Below, in pieces: positions 34,562 to 43,840 of a stretch of DNA of 64,000 nt. Position 1 is the first letter of the stretch. Each line of letters opens with the position of its first letter. The stretch is taken from positions 533,501 through 597,500 of the forward strand of contig NZ_CP034346.1 of NCBI RefSeq assembly GCF_003991425.1. The letters are read 5' to 3'. The position numbers were made by a program, and so were the translations under genes. This stretch comes from Paenibacillus lutimineralis. GTDB taxonomy: Bacteria > Bacillota > Bacilli > Paenibacillales > Paenibacillaceae. A model generated the notes under the pieces. That model saw only the letters and a list, made by a program, of their open reading frames with translations. It did no database searches and was not told where the DNA came from.

Positions 34562-35409
34562 CCGGAAAAGAACGCTATGAAAATATAGAAATTCCTTCTC
34601 AGCTCTCTGACGTTATTGAAGAGGCAACGCAGCGCGGGCGGGCTCACCAACGGAACCGAAGAATGATTCGTGGAACTTCCACTCTTGTCGCAGCATGTGC
34701 TGCATTAATGATCGCCGTTAATGTACCAGGTGTGGCCATGGCGTTATCCGATGTACCCGTTGTAGGATCGATCGTCAAGGTTCTGCAGGTTGGAGGCGGG
34801 GGAGAACGTACGGATGGGGCCAAGGTGAGTACGTCGGTTCAAGAGAATGCGCTGGATATTCACTTCACCGTCGATGGAGAACAGATCGCCAGCGTACCTG
34901 CATATACGGTGGACTATAAGGAAGCACCGAACCGGTTGATCTTTAACTTCAACGGCGTCCGCGATCTGGATTTGCAGAAATTGCAACAGGATATTCGTTC
35001 TCTCTCGAATGTGAAGGACGTGTATAGCAATGTTATTCTGGATGACTCCGCAATCCGCTTCGTCGTTGAGCTTAAGGATAATATCGATTATTCTGTGTCT
35101 GAATACAAGGAGCCTGGTTATATTCAATTGAAGCTGTTCGGTACTGCCAAGCAGGCGGAGCCTCACGAAGTTTTCTATGTCCGCAGCCAGGAGATGGAGC
35201 AGGGTGAATCGCTTGGTATGCTGGATGAGCAATATGCTCAGGATGGAAGTTCGGTCATCAAGACGAAGAGCGGTAAGTTCGTGCTGGCGATCGGCGGCTT
35301 TGCATCTCGGGCCGAGGCCGAGGAGATGCTTCATCAATTGTCTGAACGCGAGGATTATTATGAGACGCTGCAAGTAGATAGCTGGATGAGCAATGAGAAC
35401 CCGCAATAA
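34558..35409 (+). CDS. Probable membrane anti-sigma factor (DUF4179-like)
   Basis: A 283-residue protein. Residues 1-45 are cytoplasmic and basic (ENIEIPSQLSDVIEEA, then RGRAHQRNRRMIRG). One membrane helix (about residues 48-67: STLVAACAALMIAVNVPGVA) precedes VPVVGSIVKVL, a typical DUF4179 start. The outer part contains beta-rich segments and ends with a SPOR-like stretch (GKFVLAIGGFASRAEAEEML). The gene overlaps the ECF sigma gene by 4 bp, the usual sigma/anti-sigma arrangement. The sigma-inhibiting role is inferred from that and the topology. Confidence 0.7.
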   Translation: MTGKERYENIEIPSQLSDVIEEATQRGRAHQRNRRMIRGTSTLVAACAALMIAVNVPGVAMALSDVPVVGSIVKVLQVGGGGERTDGAKVSTSVQENALDIHFTVDGEQIASVPAYTVDYKEAPNRLIFNFNGVRDLDLQKLQQDIRSLSNVKDVYSNVILDDSAIRFVVELKDNIDYSVSEYKEPGYIQLKLFGTAKQAEPHEVFYVRSQEMEQGESLGMLDEQYAQDGSSVIKTKSGKFVLAIGGFASRAEAEEMLHQLSEREDYYETLQVDSWMSNENPQ

Positions 35410-35440
35410 TAATGCTAGTGAATAACCGTCTGATAAATAA

Positions 35441-35476
35441 AAAGAGAGTTGAAGGGGATACCTTCAGCTCTCCTTT
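35441..35476. terminator. Bidirectional terminator between the sigma operon and the PAS-GGDEF-EAL gene
   Basis: Stem GAGAGTTGAAGG / CCTTCAGCTCTC (35444-35472). On the minus strand it is followed by TTTTTATTT; on the plus strand by CTTTGCTT. It is stronger for the minus-strand gene. Confidence 0.7.
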
Positions 35477-35508
35477 GCTTTCAAGAAGCTGCTACATGCA
35501 GCGCGACG

Positions 35509-37245
35509 CTACTTCAGCGACAACGTTTCTTCGTATAGCAATGCTTCTATCTTCTCCTTACTTAATGGCGGACTATAATAGTATCCTTGTATTTGATCGC
35601 AGCCATGGGCCTGGAGGAACTTGAGCTGTTCTTCCGTCTCGACTCCTTCGGCGAGCACCGTTAAGCCCAGCGATTTGCCAAGCTGAATAATGGATAGGAG
35701 CAGAGCCGTATCCCTTGGATTTTCTGGTGTTTGCGTGATGAAGGTCCGATCGATCTTGAGCACCTGAAGAGGCAGTTCTTTTAAGTAATAGATCGAAGAA
35801 TAACCTGTACCGAAGTCGTCGATGGATAGTGAAATTCCCCGTTCCTTCAGGTAGTCCAGCTTATTCTTAATAATTACCGGATCATTCAGAATCGACTCAG
35901 TAACTTCCAGTTCGAGGTACTGCGGGGCTAATCCGGTCTGCTCCAGCGCCGCCTCTACGATATGTACGAATCTAGGATGCCGAAATTGAATCGCCGAGAC
36001 ATTAACAGAGATCGGCAGCTTCGGATAGCCGGCTTCCTGCCAGGCCTTATTCGTCCGACAGGCTTCACGCAATACCCATTCTCCAAGCTGTACAATAAAT
36101 CCAGTATCTTCAGCCACAGGAATGAAGGTAGAGGGCAATATTCGCCCGTGATCGGGGTCGTTCCAACGAATAAGAGCCTCATAGCCGGTCAAGACCAGGC
36201 TGGATGAATCGACTTTGGGCTGGTAATATAACTCAAATTCACCATTCTCCAAGGCAAGCGGCAATTTCTTCTCGATTTGAACTCTTTCCAGCAGCTTATC
36301 CATTAAGTAATAATCAAAGTAGTGCGGTTCCTGTACAGAGGCTAGCTTCGCTTCCTTCATCGCTAATTCCGCATGCTTCAACAACTGGGTTACATCGGTT
36401 CCGTCATCCGGAAAAATGCTGATTCCCATGCCGAATCCGACATGAATTTTCTCCCCATTGACGAGATAGGAATGTCTAAGCGCCTCGCATAATTCGCAGG
36501 CCATTTTATGTATTTGCAACGGATCAGACAGGCTGGATAACAGAATGATGAACTCATCGGCGAAGCTGCGGCAAATCGGTGTTCCTTCCGGGAAGGTAGC
36601 ACGCATGCGATCTCCGACTCCCTTCAACAGTTCATTTCCAGCACGCTCTCCATAGCTCTCATTAATATATCGGAAGCGATTCAGATTTACTCTAAGCACG
36701 GCTGCTGTCTTCTGCTCGTCTTTAGTTTGCTCTAAGCTGGCTTTCATCACTGTACTGAATCGGCTCATGGTCAACAGATCTGTGACAGCGTCAAAATACG
36801 TGAGTTGACGGATCCTCTGTTTGGAGGCGTTACGATCTTCGATTTCTTCCGTTACATCGAACTGTAAGCCGATAAAATAGATCAATTCTCCGTCGGGATT
36901 CAGAATCGGGCTAATAATGAACTGATTCCAGAACGTGGATCCGTCTTTGCGGTAGTTCTTAATTGTCACCGTATCCGCTCGGCCTTCCTTGATCGCTTGC
37001 CTGATCACTCCTAGATGACGTTTGTCCGTCTCTTCCCCCTGTAGAAAGCGGGAATTGCGCATGAGGACTTCTTCACGCTTATATCCAGTAATCTTCTCGA
37101 ATCCCTGGTTGACATATACTAAGGGATTGTCCTTGAGCCTAGGGTCCGTAATAGCTATCCCAACACCCATCATATCGATGGATCGGAGCAGGGCCGAGGA
37201 ATTGATAATTGACTCAATATGCGTATAATCTGACGCTTGGTCCAT
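35509..37245 (-). CDS. LOV-like PAS - degenerate GGDEF - EAL protein (c-di-GMP phosphodiesterase)
   Basis: A 578-residue cytoplasmic protein. Residues 20-135 are a PAS domain of LOV type: NSRFLQG at 64-70, IRQAI, NYRKDG and FWNQFIISP, with Gln128 in IGLQFD. In photoactive LOV proteins the motif is NCRFLQ; here the adduct-forming Cys is Ser65, while the other flavin-contact positions are kept. Residues 140-305 are GGDEF-like but the active motif reads SFADEF (227-232), so cyclase activity is unlikely. Residues 320-575 are EAL with E356-A-L, DDFGTGYSS (476-484) and E534GVET, expected to hydrolyse c-di-GMP. The start is ATG 37245, 7 bp after AGGGGG; an upstream in-frame ATG at 37296 has no ribosome binding site. 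Confidence 0.88.
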   Translation of the reverse strand: MDQASDYTHIESIINSSALLRSIDMMGVGIAITDPRLKDNPLVYVNQGFEKITGYKREEVLMRNSRFLQGEETDKRHLGVIRQAIKEGRADTVTIKNYRKDGSTFWNQFIISPILNPDGELIYFIGLQFDVTEEIEDRNASKQRIRQLTYFDAVTDLLTMSRFSTVMKASLEQTKDEQKTAAVLRVNLNRFRYINESYGERAGNELLKGVGDRMRATFPEGTPICRSFADEFIILLSSLSDPLQIHKMACELCEALRHSYLVNGEKIHVGFGMGISIFPDDGTDVTQLLKHAELAMKEAKLASVQEPHYFDYYLMDKLLERVQIEKKLPLALENGEFELYYQPKVDSSSLVLTGYEALIRWNDPDHGRILPSTFIPVAEDTGFIVQLGEWVLREACRTNKAWQEAGYPKLPISVNVSAIQFRHPRFVHIVEAALEQTGLAPQYLELEVTESILNDPVIIKNKLDYLKERGISLSIDDFGTGYSSIYYLKELPLQVLKIDRTFITQTPENPRDTALLLSIIQLGKSLGLTVLAEGVETEEQLKFLQAHGCDQIQGYYYSPPLSKEKIEALLYEETLSLK

Positions 37246-37588
37246 ACTAATACCCCCTAACAACCGTAATGAAATATGTAAAAGAACCAATTTCATGAAG
37301 CGTGTTACTCAAATAATCAGGGTCGTGTTGAAATTGACTCTTTCGGACGATGTTCGGTTGGGAGCACCTCTCTTCCACATCATACATGCTGAACCGAAAG
37401 GAAATCAATGGTAGAACTCATCGTTCCCCAGCAAAATTATGTATTGTCTAAGATGATATTACCATATTCGGAGCGATACGTAGTTCGATTGTTCTGAACA
37501 GTTTGTAAATGTAGTAGATAAGTACTAGCTCTGGCGAACATAAAGAAGCGATTTCGCGCATTCAGCGAGAAATCGCATACCACTCTTA
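37246..37588. other. Non-coding stretch between the EAL gene and the YesN-type regulator
   Basis: No gene was found. It holds a minus-strand terminator for the regulator (stem GCGATTTC/GAAATCGC at 37548-37576, then TTCTTTA) and presumably the promoter of the EAL gene in 37260-37480. No promoter could be chosen with confidence. Confidence 0.6.
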
Positions 37589-39202
37589 TTATTCCCCGTT
37601 ACCCGAATGCTCCTGAGGGGTGAACCGCTCACTCTCTAAAAACAGCTTGCCTCGGTACTCAAAAGGAGATATGCCCTCTAATTCCTTGAACACTCGTGAA
37701 AAGTGCCTCGTATTTTCAAATCCGACCGCTTCACTGATCTCTGCTATCTTCAGCGATCCATTTCCGATTAATTCCTTCGCCTTGCGAATGCGCACCTTCT
37801 TCAAGTAAGTCACGAAGCTTTCTCCAGTAAAAGTTTTGAACGCTTCGCTAAAATAGGAATAATTCAGAGATACGTGATTGCTTACCATAGCCATATTCAG
37901 CGGACGATGATAATTTTCTTCGATAAAAGCCACAGCTTCCTTCATATCCCCATGCTCGGTATGAGCCGATCGGATCTCCTTGATGTATTTGTCCAGACTA
38001 GACAGAAGCTGCTCCAACGATCTGAAATAATTGTGAAAATGGTCGAAATTGGAGAGGTCGCCAACCTTGCGATACAACTTGATCACTTCTACAGATGCTT
38101 CTCCATATATTCGGAATACCTCATCAAGGACCTGTTCATTGATTTGCTTGCTGACAGCCTCCAGATATTGAGTATCAATCCCTGCCAACTGATCAATCCG
38201 AAAGATATGATGCAAGAGTGGTCCGATCTCTTTTTCCCGGCCTGTACCCAGAATGTTGCCCAGCTTGCGAATATCCTCCATAGGTATAGCGTAGAACTGC
38301 CGTTCCCTCGGGAGCTCGGAGTACCAGATCAGACGAGTCTTGGGATATATAAAGGAGTAGTTCAGAGACTCGCTTGCTTGTCTGTAGCATTTGGCGAGAT
38401 CCTCCAATCGATTTCCCTCTTCGCTGACGCCGATCAATAACCCATTAAGCCCTTTGCTGCTGGCCAAAAGCGACATGTCTGCAAATTTCTGCTGCGATCC
38501 TCCTACGAGCACAACTCTTCCTTCACGGTCCAGTAGAGAGGCGTTTAGCTTGCCCTCTACACTTACAAACAGATCCTCAGCGAGGGTCTTCAATCCTTCC
38601 TTCTTGATCCGGCTGCCGTTTTCGTATTGATAGGTTAGCACAGCGACCGAGAAGGGCAGGACATACTGCTCAAAGTTGATCTCTTTGTTCCACAACCGGA
38701 TCTCATTCTCCGACAAATCCCGCTGCATCAACAAATCCTGCAAGCGTACCAATTGAACCTGCAGCCGATAGCCCTCAGTAATGGCCATCTGCTCGGCAAT
38801 GAGAGAGCGTCTTGCCAGGTGATCGTTACATTTGCGCAGCGCAGTGAACAATTCATCTCTGTGGATCGGTTTGAGCAGATAATCGATCGCCTGATACCTG
38901 ATCGCTGCTTTGGCATATTCAAAATCCTCATATCCGCTCAAAATAATGATTAGCGGCCGCTCATCTTGACTCGCTGGCAGAGGCTCTGTCGATATTTTCT
39001 CAATCAAAGAGATTCCATTCATAATAGGCATCCGGATATCAGTAATAATAATCTCGGCCCCATGATCCCGATATAGCTCGAGCGCCTCAGCGCCCTGAGT
39101 AGCCGTAAATAATGCAAACTGGTCGGGAAATTCGCGTTCAATCATCGTTTTCAGACCCAGACGAATATTTTTCTCATCATCCACGATTATCAAATTTGTC
39201 AT
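37589..39202 (-). CDS. YesN-type response regulator (receiver + AraC HTH)
   Basis: A 537-residue regulator. Residues 1-125 are a receiver (IVDDEKNIRLG, phospho-Asp in IIITDIRMPIMNGISL, Lys in YLLKPIHRDEL). A middle region of about 300 residues follows. The C-terminal 100 residues are an AraC-type double HTH (VSNHVSLNYSYFSEAFKTFT, then KIAEISEAVGFENTRHFSRV and GISPFEYRG). It overlaps the sensor kinase gene by 26 bp. It is last in the minus-strand ABC importer operon, which it probably activates when the kinase senses the cognate sugar or its binding protein. Confidence 0.9.
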   Translation of the reverse strand: MTNLIIVDDEKNIRLGLKTMIEREFPDQFALFTATQGAEALELYRDHGAEIIITDIRMPIMNGISLIEKISTEPLPASQDERPLIIILSGYEDFEYAKAAIRYQAIDYLLKPIHRDELFTALRKCNDHLARRSLIAEQMAITEGYRLQVQLVRLQDLLMQRDLSENEIRLWNKEINFEQYVLPFSVAVLTYQYENGSRIKKEGLKTLAEDLFVSVEGKLNASLLDREGRVVLVGGSQQKFADMSLLASSKGLNGLLIGVSEEGNRLEDLAKCYRQASESLNYSFIYPKTRLIWYSELPRERQFYAIPMEDIRKLGNILGTGREKEIGPLLHHIFRIDQLAGIDTQYLEAVSKQINEQVLDEVFRIYGEASVEVIKLYRKVGDLSNFDHFHNYFRSLEQLLSSLDKYIKEIRSAHTEHGDMKEAVAFIEENYHRPLNMAMVSNHVSLNYSYFSEAFKTFTGESFVTYLKKVRIRKAKELIGNGSLKIAEISEAVGFENTRHFSRVFKELEGISPFEYRGKLFLESERFTPQEHSGNGE

Positions 39203-41090
39203 TCATGCCTACCCTCCCCGTTAGCAGTACCTTTGGCAAGGACATCACAACTGTTGTGAACTGACCTTGTTCACTGAATACTCGAAGGCCGTATTCGTTG
39301 CCGTAATATAATCGAATACGCTCCTGCACATTTCGAAGGCCAATTCCATTACGATTCGCCTCTGGTCCGGAACTGCGGAAAAGTTTATCATTCATCCCTA
39401 TAGACTGCAATTCCTGATTTAAGACGGACAAATCCTCCGCGTGCATCCCTATGCCATTGTCCGTGACTATGATCTGCACGTCGTGATTCTGCCAATCAAG
39501 CACTTGAATCAAAATTTGTTTATCGGACTCTTCTCCGATCCAAGCATGCTTTACGGCGTTTTCGACAATCGGCTGAAGGGACATCTTGAGCATTTCCAGC
39601 TCCATGGCCTCTTCAGGAATATCGAGCTTAAGAAGAATCGGTTCGTCAAATCGGATGTTCATCACTTTCGTGTAATTCTCGATATGCCGAATCTCATCGC
39701 GCAGCTTCGCGTACTCTCCAGACCATTTAAAGTTGTATCGCATCATTCCCCCAAGGGAAGTTAACGAATCAGAAATCGTTCGTTGATTCTCAATTTCGGC
39801 TAACATTTTTATGTTTTCCAATGTATTAAATAGAAAGTGGGCGTCAATTTGATTATGAAGCGAGCGCAGCTCCGCTTCCTTCGTTAGCGCTTGCTTGTAT
39901 ACCGCTTGAGCGACCAATGTATTAATCGTATTCATTAGCTTGGAGAAATGATGTGCGAGCTCTCCGACTTCGCCGCCGCCGCGAATAGAGATTCCACTGT
40001 AGGCTTCTCCTCGCCGTACCTTTTTCATCTCCTCCGTTAATAGGCGAAGATTTTTTAGAATAAAGGCATTCAGAATATAAGCGATCAGGGTGACCAGCGT
40101 AATAAAAACGATATTGGCTCCGATGAGGAGATTACGTGTACGGGATATATCCTGGATCACACCCTCCATGGATACGATATTGATCAGATTGGCATTAATC
40201 CGTTCAATTCGCTGATGCAATAGTAGAAACTGTTTTCCGTTCTCCTTATAACGAATATCCCATTTTCCCGTATCCTGATAACGCTGAAGGCGCTCCTTAA
40301 TAATACTTTCCATTTCCGGGTTCGCTTTCAGAAAGGAGTCCTTCTCCCGTGTGAATGTCTGTGCTTCGCTGTCCACAAGCAGCATCTGCGACTTGCTGTC
40401 CTGCATGACCGAGTAAGTCCTCGGACTGAAGTTCTCCAGCAACATGTCAACCTGAACCATACCGACATGATGGCCCGCAGGGATGCTCAATTCACGAAGC
40501 AGCGATACCTTTGGCGTAAGCGCAGGCGTTTGCCCTATGTACCGTTCCATCAGATCCGGATCATTGTATTGGAAAGACCAGGACTCCAAGCCCTTCATCT
40601 GTACGGCCTTCTTATACCACGATTCATTGGCTACACGGTATTCGCGGAAGAAGATCGGCCAAATCTCCACAATATCACTGCTGGAGAATAGGCGAAGATG
40701 TGCCACGTTGGGATTGTAATACTGAATGCGTGTCAGATTCTTGAAGATATAGTTGTTGAAGTTGACCAGTTCATCGGGATCCGGATCGCTGGTATGAGCG
40801 AGGTAATCCTTTACCTCCGGGTCTTCATAAGCGACCACAACCGCCCGGACCATAGATTCAATTTGCGTATCAATATGCAATTGCTCCATTTCCAGTAAGG
40901 AGATACTCTTGTCCTCGGCATCGCGCAAATACATGTTGTTGATCGCTTTATAAGAATAGAAGGACACCAACAGGCAGGGTCCTAAAATGATAAAAATATA
41001 GGCAGCGATCAGGCGGCTCTGCAGAGAACGGCGCCCAATCCAATACATCAATGAATCCCAAATCGCTCGCAAGCGCTTCCCCCTCATCAT
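39177..41090 (-). CDS. YesM-type sensor histidine kinase
   Basis: About 637 residues. A membrane helix at about 25-47, an extracellular sensor domain of roughly 250 residues and a second helix near 300 are followed by HAMP (LRLLTEEMKKVRRGEAY), a His_kinase domain with the phospho-His in LHNQIDAHFLFNTLENIK, and a HATPase with PIVENAVKHAWIG and DNGIGM. The start is ATG 41090, 9 bp after AAAGGAG; an upstream GTG (41114) would swallow that site. A hairpin at 41120-41138 separates it from the binding-protein gene and may lower kinase expression. Confidence 0.9.
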   Translation of the reverse strand: MMRGKRLRAIWDSLMYWIGRRSLQSRLIAAYIFIILGPCLLVSFYSYKAINNMYLRDAEDKSISLLEMEQLHIDTQIESMVRAVVVAYEDPEVKDYLAHTSDPDPDELVNFNNYIFKNLTRIQYYNPNVAHLRLFSSSDIVEIWPIFFREYRVANESWYKKAVQMKGLESWSFQYNDPDLMERYIGQTPALTPKVSLLRELSIPAGHHVGMVQVDMLLENFSPRTYSVMQDSKSQMLLVDSEAQTFTREKDSFLKANPEMESIIKERLQRYQDTGKWDIRYKENGKQFLLLHQRIERINANLINIVSMEGVIQDISRTRNLLIGANIVFITLVTLIAYILNAFILKNLRLLTEEMKKVRRGEAYSGISIRGGGEVGELAHHFSKLMNTINTLVAQAVYKQALTKEAELRSLHNQIDAHFLFNTLENIKMLAEIENQRTISDSLTSLGGMMRYNFKWSGEYAKLRDEIRHIENYTKVMNIRFDEPILLKLDIPEEAMELEMLKMSLQPIVENAVKHAWIGEESDKQILIQVLDWQNHDVQIIVTDNGIGMHAEDLSVLNQELQSIGMNDKLFRSSGPEANRNGIGLRNVQERIRLYYGNEYGLRVFSEQGQFTTVVMSLPKVLLTGRVGMNDKFDNRG

Positions 41091-41119
41091 AGCTAGCGAC
41101 TCCTTTATAGACACCCAAA

Positions 41120-41140
41120 AGCCCGCGGTAAGCGGGCGTT
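41120..41140 (-). terminator. Intra-operon attenuator hairpin between binding protein and sensor kinase
   Basis: GC-rich stem GCCCGC/GCGGGC with a TTAC-type loop, followed on the minus strand by TTTTGGG. It probably terminates part of the transcripts after the abundant binding protein. Confidence 0.6.
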
Positions 41141-41156
41141 TTGGGCAGGGCTATAG

Positions 41157-42836
41157 TTACATGCCGAGCTTCTTCTTATTCTCTTCATACTTTGCTTGTT
41201 TGTATGCCTGTACTTTGGCATATCCAAGGTCATCTTGCTTCTTAATATATTCATCCCAGATTTTATCGAATTCGGTTTCGGAACTTGCCATAATCAACTT
41301 AGGCAATGTCTTGCCGCGTAAATCCTTAATCTTGGTATTGATGATGCCTTCATCAGAATTGGCAAGTGGATCAAGCTCATCGAACTCAGAGAAGCTCTTC
41401 GTTTTGCCGCGAGTCCAATCTTCCAATTGTTTGTACGGTTCAACCGATTGCGGTGCCCATTGCTGGGTAATATTCGTATTTTGCATCATCCAGAAGGTGA
41501 AGGAGGAACCGTATTTCTTATCGAAAGCGGAACGGTCTTTGTTCATCAGGTCAAATGCTTCAGGCAAGAATTGCTCCTTACCGTCAATTGTATCATAGCT
41601 GACGCCTTTCTCACCAAGATAAAAGTCTTTCTGGCCTTCCTCACTGTTCAGATAGCTAAGGAATTTAATGGCGCGCTCTTTGTCTTTCACATCTTTAGAG
41701 ATCAGGGTCAAAGTCCAACCGGAAATGCTTGGGCCGTTCAAGGTTGGTGCGTCCAGGTTAGCATTTGCAGGACCATCGACGGCGATATAGATCTTGTTAG
41801 GATCTTGCTGGAACAAAGTGCCGAGCTGGGCCGCAAAGTCTGTACGCTGGTACAGCATCGCGAAGTAACGACCTTGGGCGATTTTTTCTTCCATTTGTGC
41901 ACGTTTGTCGATAAAGATATCTTTAGCCAGCAAGCCGTCTTGATTCGCTTGACGCAGCACTTTCATCCATTTGATATATTCTGGATCACGTTCGCGCTCA
42001 TACAATTGACCGTCTTTTTCCCGCGGAATCGCCAGGAAGTTCTGAATATAACCTTCCAGGGAGTCATTTCCTGTCTGAATGAACTCATGCAGTCCAAACG
42101 GAATCATCGGTTGGCCGTCGATTTGCGGGAACTTCTCCTTAGCAGCCTTCAGGGCGGCAAGGAACCCTTCTGGAGTGCGCATGTCGGGACTGCCAATCGC
42201 CTCATAAATATCCTTACGCACTACAAACGTCTGGTTGGATACATAAGTATCACCAAATTGCTGGTAGTCTTTGGGGGATGAGGAAGAGTTCGGATAACCG
42301 TACACGTTACCGTCTTCTTGTGTGTACCAACCCAGCTTGTCAGGGTCGGATACTTTGAAGAAGTAAGGATCGTATTGTTCTGCCAATTCGTTGAGCGGAA
42401 GTACTAGCCCGCCTTCGATCATCTTCTTCACGCCATCTTCCCACCAGCCAAGCGTAATGAAATCAGGCAGCTTGCCGGAAGCAATCAGTGTATTCAGCTT
42501 CTCGTTTTCGTTACCAGCAGGAACGATGAAGTTAATATCAACGCCTGTCTTTTTAGTGACATACTGGGAAGTCGGATCAACGCCCCATTTATTAGGGAAC
42601 CAGGCAAAGTTCAAATACCAGTCAAACGTAATCGGAGATGTGTCTGACTTCCAACCTGGCTCGTCTGCGGATGGAGCTGCTTTGTCAGACGTTGTAGATG
42701 TGTTCGCTGGAGCATTGTTAGCGTTTTCTTTTTTGGCGCTATTATTTCCTTTACCGGAACAAGCCGCCAAGGACAGAACCATGATACATGCCATAAGAAG
42801 CATTATCACTTTTTTGGACTTTCTTTTCATGCCCAT
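41157..42836 (-). CDS. Sugar ABC transporter substrate-binding lipoprotein (LplA-like)
   Basis: A 559-residue lipoprotein. The signal peptide has the lipobox LSLAAC at about residues 21-26, followed by a Ser/Asn/Ala/Thr linker. The mature part is a family-1 solute-binding protein of the large LplA/YtcQ type (WYLNFAWFPNKWGVDPTSQY, FITLGWWEDGVKKMIEGGLV, NELAEQYDPYFFKV). It is the third gene of the operon after both permeases. The sugar is unknown; relatives bind oligosaccharides such as uronides or xylosides. RBS AAGGGG lies 9 bp before ATG. Confidence 0.88.
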   Translation of the reverse strand: MGMKRKSKKVIMLLMACIMVLSLAACSGKGNNSAKKENANNAPANTSTTSDKAAPSADEPGWKSDTSPITFDWYLNFAWFPNKWGVDPTSQYVTKKTGVDINFIVPAGNENEKLNTLIASGKLPDFITLGWWEDGVKKMIEGGLVLPLNELAEQYDPYFFKVSDPDKLGWYTQEDGNVYGYPNSSSSPKDYQQFGDTYVSNQTFVVRKDIYEAIGSPDMRTPEGFLAALKAAKEKFPQIDGQPMIPFGLHEFIQTGNDSLEGYIQNFLAIPREKDGQLYERERDPEYIKWMKVLRQANQDGLLAKDIFIDKRAQMEEKIAQGRYFAMLYQRTDFAAQLGTLFQQDPNKIYIAVDGPANANLDAPTLNGPSISGWTLTLISKDVKDKERAIKFLSYLNSEEGQKDFYLGEKGVSYDTIDGKEQFLPEAFDLMNKDRSAFDKKYGSSFTFWMMQNTNITQQWAPQSVEPYKQLEDWTRGKTKSFSEFDELDPLANSDEGIINTKIKDLRGKTLPKLIMASSETEFDKIWDEYIKKQDDLGYAKVQAYKQAKYEENKKKLGM

Positions 42837-42888
42837 GCATTTTAACCCCTTTTCTTAATTTGATTAGTGCTATATTGTGCAACTCCAA

Positions 42889-42906
42889 AGCCGCCGTTAG
42901 GCGGCC
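42889..42906 (-). terminator. Hairpin between permease and binding-protein genes
   Basis: Stem GCCGCC/GGCGGC with a TAAC-type loop; on the minus strand it is followed only by TTTGG, so it is more likely an mRNA-processing or stability hairpin than a full terminator. Confidence 0.4.
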
Positions 42907-42931
42907 TGGAGGAGTTACTGTAAGTGAGGCC

Positions 42932-43822
42932 TTATCCCTTGATGGAGCCGATCATCATTCCTTTGACGAAGTAACGCTGCAGGAAGGGGTAAGCGAATAC
43001 GATTGGAAGCGTAGTTACAACCATCGTTGCCAGCTTCACCGATTGCGAGGTGACTGTCTTGGTTACGGCGCTTCCCTGCAAGGCGGTAGTCATAATATTC
43101 GAGCTGGACTGAGCGACTACCCGGTAAAGGAAGGTCTGGATCGGTTGCAGCGACTCTTTATTGATGTAGATAATCCCGGCGAAATAGTCATTCCATTGGT
43201 ATACCCCGTGGAACAAGGCGATGGTAGCGATAACAGGCATCGATACCGGAAGCACGATTCGCACTAGAATCGTCCAGTCGTTGGCGCCGTCGATCCGGGC
43301 CGCCTCATCTAGTCCGTCGGGAATTTCCCGGAAGAAGGTCATAAAGATGATGAGGTCAAAAAAGCTGAACAGCACCGGAATAATGAAGACCGCAAATGTA
43401 TCAAGCATATGCAAATCGCGGATCAGTAGATAAGTTGGAATGAGACCCCCGGAGAAGATCATCGTGATCGTTCCTAGAAAAATATAGAACCTTCCAAAAA
43501 TCAACTCTCTGCGTGAGAATGCGTAAGCTACCATGGCGGTGAAGAAGACGTGAGCTCCCACGCCCACGAGAGTCTTGGCAACGGTGAGCAGCATGGCCGT
43601 CGTAATACCGGGATTGTCGAATACTGCCTTGAAGTTCTCCAGGCTGAATACCCGCGGCCACCAGTAGATGCCGCCCAGCATGGCGTCCTTACCGTCGTTG
43701 AACGCATTGATCAGGACATACCAGATCGGATACAGGGTAACGAAGCAGATTAGCAGCATCCCTAGATTATTAATAATATCAAAAACGGCTTCGCCTTTTG
43801 TTTTACGTTTTATTAAAGACAT
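42932..43822 (-). CDS. Carbohydrate ABC transporter permease (LplC/YtcP-like)
   Basis: A 296-residue inner-membrane permease with six predicted helices. The EAA loop that docks the ATPase reads PDGLDEAARIDGANDWTILV. The C-terminal LPIVFAYPFLQRYFVKGMMI is family-typical. GAGGAGG lies 7 bp before ATG. It is 18 bp downstream of its partner permease. No ATPase gene is in the cluster, so a shared MsmX-type ATPase encoded elsewhere is expected. Confidence 0.9.
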   Translation of the reverse strand: MSLIKRKTKGEAVFDIINNLGMLLICFVTLYPIWYVLINAFNDGKDAMLGGIYWWPRVFSLENFKAVFDNPGITTAMLLTVAKTLVGVGAHVFFTAMVAYAFSRRELIFGRFYIFLGTITMIFSGGLIPTYLLIRDLHMLDTFAVFIIPVLFSFFDLIIFMTFFREIPDGLDEAARIDGANDWTILVRIVLPVSMPVIATIALFHGVYQWNDYFAGIIYINKESLQPIQTFLYRVVAQSSSNIMTTALQGSAVTKTVTSQSVKLATMVVTTLPIVFAYPFLQRYFVKGMMIGSIKG

Positions 43823-43840
43823 TTGAAGTTCCTCCTCGGC

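Noticed and set aside
41066..41085. cre-like GGGAAGCGCTTGCG in the start of the first YesM gene
   Set aside because: It matches cre fairly well but lies within conserved Lys-Arg codons of the coding start; operon control is better explained by the site at 44843.
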